The position numbers and the translations under genes were made by a program. DNA of 15,072 nt from Bacilli bacterium (lineage in GTDB: Bacteria > Bacillota_I > Bacilli_A > ML615J-28 > CAG-698), in assembly GCA_028691715.1 (NCBI GenBank), contig JAQUYR010000002.1:34963-50034 (forward strand). Direction: 5' to 3'. The notes beneath the pieces are model-generated. The model did not search any database, was not told the DNA's origin, and saw only the letters and a program-made list of their open reading frames with translations. Below are positions 13,793-15,072 of this stretch, piece after piece (the stretch's first letter is position 1; each line of letters starts with the position of its first letter).

Positions 13793-14845
13793 ATGGAAGA
13801 TATTATAATTAGATATTACTTGAGATTTCCCCTTTCAACAATTCAAGACTTAATAAAATTGCTCTATCAAGCAACCTTTGGTGGTGGTCATATGATATCA
13901 GATCCCCAGCAGTGCTTAGCTTTTTTACATGAAGAATGCTCTTCTCTTGAGAAAAAAAGGAAGGGCGAACTTTTATATGAATATATTTCCCCTGATATTG
14001 TTCGGGTTAACCTTCGTCCATATTTAGAGTATAATTTTAATCTCGATTATTTAAATGATGCCTTTATTCAGACATCAAATAATAATCATGGAGATATTGA
14101 ATCATTCAAACAAAACATATCACTTTTAAAAGGACTAATAAAAGAAAAATTAATAGCCCTAGACTTGAAGGAAACTTTGAACAGTATTGATAATTATGAG
14201 AAATCCGATTATCCCGTTCTTCATCATAGCAATATATATAGAGAATCCTATCAACCAGCCTATCGCATAATCGATAAAAAGTATCTGACTACCGAAATGA
14301 AAAAGGTCCAAATTTCTACTTTTATTTCTTCTATTCCTTCAAGCAACAAAAGAACTATTATAGCTATTGAGGGAAAGAGTTGTTCTGGAAAATCATTTCT
14401 GGCAGAGTATTTAAAAAACACCATTAATGCTGCTGTGATTTCTACTGATGATTTCTTTCTAAATGAGGAGTTGAAACTTGTTCAAACAGGAATTGGAGAC
14501 TTTATTGACTATAAGCTCTTAGAAAATGAAGTTCTTTCTAAAATTAAGAATAATAGTTCTGTTATCTATCACAAATATAACTGCCAAAGCGGTAATTATG
14601 AATCCAAAACTACGAAACTATCTCAATTAATTCTTGTTGAGGGAGTATATTCTTATAATAAATATTTGGCCAAGTATTATGATTATTTAGTCTATGTCGA
14701 TGTTTCTAAAGAAGAGCAAATGAAAAGATTATATCAGAGAAATAGTGGACCAATTATCGATAAGTTTATCAATGAATGGATTCCTAAAGAAAATTTATAT
14801 TTTAAAACCTTTAATATTAAAGGAATTGCTGATGTAATAATATAA
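13793..14845 (+). CDS. Uridine-kinase-like P-loop protein with N-terminal FGGGH/HHS domain
   Basis: The 350-residue protein has two parts. Residues about 1-165 form a domain I cannot name, with motifs YQATFGGGHMISD (25-37), PDIVRVNLRPY (67-77) and HHSNIYRESYQPAYRII (144-160). I recall similar motif sets in uncharacterised Bacillota proteins, but cannot verify it here. Residues about 186-350 are a P-loop kinase of the uridine kinase/phosphoribulokinase type: Walker A GKSCSGKS (194-201), STDDFF (217-222), which fits the substrate-side acidic loop, Walker B LILVEGVYS (279-287), and an arginine-containing lid (KRLYQRNSG, 311-319) followed by FINEWIPKENLYF. The kinase half is intact but shorter than free uridine kinases. 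A nucleoside or other small hydroxyl compound is the likely phosphate acceptor; which one is unknown. It is monocistronic, divergent from miaB, with its own terminator. Confidence 0.85.
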   Translation: MEDIIIRYYLRFPLSTIQDLIKLLYQATFGGGHMISDPQQCLAFLHEECSSLEKKRKGELLYEYISPDIVRVNLRPYLEYNFNLDYLNDAFIQTSNNNHGDIESFKQNISLLKGLIKEKLIALDLKETLNSIDNYEKSDYPVLHHSNIYRESYQPAYRIIDKKYLTTEMKKVQISTFISSIPSSNKRTIIAIEGKSCSGKSFLAEYLKNTINAAVISTDDFFLNEELKLVQTGIGDFIDYKLLENEVLSKIKNNSSVIYHKYNCQSGNYESKTTKLSQLILVEGVYSYNKYLAKYYDYLVYVDVSKEEQMKRLYQRNSGPIIDKFINEWIPKENLYFKTFNIKGIADVII

Positions 14846-14846
14846 G

Positions 14847-14873
14847 AAGATGTTTTTATTAACATCTTTTTTT
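14847..14873 (+). terminator. Terminator of the kinase-fusion gene
   Basis: Stem AAGATGTT / AACATCTT (14847-14854 with 14861-14868), six-base loop TTTATT, and a T-run continuing to 14873. It starts one base after the stop codon. Confidence 0.85.
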
Positions 14874-14915
14874 ATAGATTGTCACTATCTCCTAAAGTAA
14901 AATATTGAAATTAAA

Positions 14916-14943
14916 AGGCAATTAAATTTATATTTAATTGCCT
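14916..14943. terminator. Bidirectional hairpin terminator before the right-edge gene
   Basis: Twelve-base perfect stem AGGCAATTAAAT / ATTTAATTGCCT (14916-14927 with 14932-14943) and loop TTAT. T-rich tails lie on both sides. It ends 5 bases from the stop of the minus-strand gene at the right edge and is mainly its terminator. The 42 bases between this and the previous terminator hold nothing recognisable. Confidence 0.85.
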
Positions 14944-14948
14944 CTTTT

Positions 14949-15072
14949 TTATTCTGAAAAATTCAAGTGAATGGAACCATTTGTTGTTTCAAGAACGATG
15001 CTTTTATCTTTTCCTGTATTGATTGTTCCTTTCTCTTTTTTTACTCCATCTAAATATACTGAACCATTAACA
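14949..15072 (-). CDS. C-terminal fragment of a DUF4097-like beta-repeat protein (runs off right edge)
   Basis: Only the last 40 codons and a TAA stop (14949-14951) are visible. The fragment contains VNGSVYLDGVKKEKG, then TINTGKDKSIVLETT, ending NGSIHLNFSE. The alternating pattern 'NGSVYLDG ... TTNGSIHLNF' is the type of short parallel-beta repeat found at the end of DUF4097 (putative adhesin-like beta-helix) proteins, which in Bacillota are often envelope-stress or regulatory membrane proteins. The rest of the protein is outside the window, so family and location are tentative. It is followed on its own strand by the strong hairpin at 14916-14943. Confidence 0.6.
   Translation of the reverse strand, partial: VNGSVYLDGVKKEKGTINTGKDKSIVLETTNGSIHLNFSE

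Noticed and set aside
1..15072. Mycoplasma-type genetic code (TGA as Trp)
   Set aside because: All long genes are intact when TGA is read as stop and Trp is encoded by TGG; mutM and the ABC ATPase end in TGA at the expected place.
1..15072. CRISPR array, prophage, insertion sequence, tRNA or rRNA
   Set aside because: No regularly spaced repeats, transposase, integrase, phage structural gene, tRNA cloverleaf or rRNA segment was found on either strand.

Overview
The window comes from a low-GC, Gram-positive-type bacterium in the Bacillota/Mollicutes neighbourhood, probably a small-genome Bacilli or Erysipelotrichia-like anaerobe. The reasons are strong AT bias, sigma-A promoters, AGGTGA/GGAG ribosome binding sites, the Bacillus-type cluster polA / mutM / coaE / dnaB, a proofreading-dead PolA, an FMN riboswitch in front of an ECF riboflavin transporter, and a DUF362-ferredoxin protein. 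All long genes are intact under the standard code with no internal TGA, which argues against the Mycoplasma code. The lineage is inferred; no rRNA is present.

Left part (1-5212, minus strand). polA has its own promoter and terminator. Downstream, a second promoter starts a tightly packed operon: nitroreductase, mutM, coaE, an unrecognised 122-residue protein, then a gene whose 37 visible residues look like the start of the DnaB/DnaD-type replication initiator. Gaps are 2 and 5 bases, followed by an 11-base overlap and a 34-base gap. This is largely a DNA repair and replication-initiation block. The 122-residue gene sits where Bacillus keeps nrdR.

Middle part (5213-10991). A 398-base intergenic region with a strong promoter, a dyad over its -35 box and direct repeats leads into a plus-strand lipoprotein gene. 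Facing it is a minus-strand operon: NatA-type ABC ATPase, NatB-type permease, a secreted NAGPA-fold phosphodiester glycosidase, then an FMN riboswitch with terminator and ribU. The riboswitch starts at the glycosidase stop codon, so it probably acts on read-through RNA and controls only ribU.

Right part (10992-15072). A DUF362 protein with two [4Fe-4S] ferredoxin motifs (plus) converges on miaB (minus) at a shared bidirectional terminator. miaB is divergent from a plus-strand gene that fuses an unrecognised FGGGH/HHS-motif domain to a uridine-kinase-like P-loop domain. The window ends in the C-terminus of a minus-strand protein with a DUF4097-like repeat.

Most genes are conserved housekeeping genes. 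I found no phage, insertion sequence, CRISPR array, tRNA or rRNA. The least explained items are the kinase fusion, the 122-residue operon protein, the exporter-glycosidase-ribU arrangement and the regulatory region upstream of the lipoprotein.
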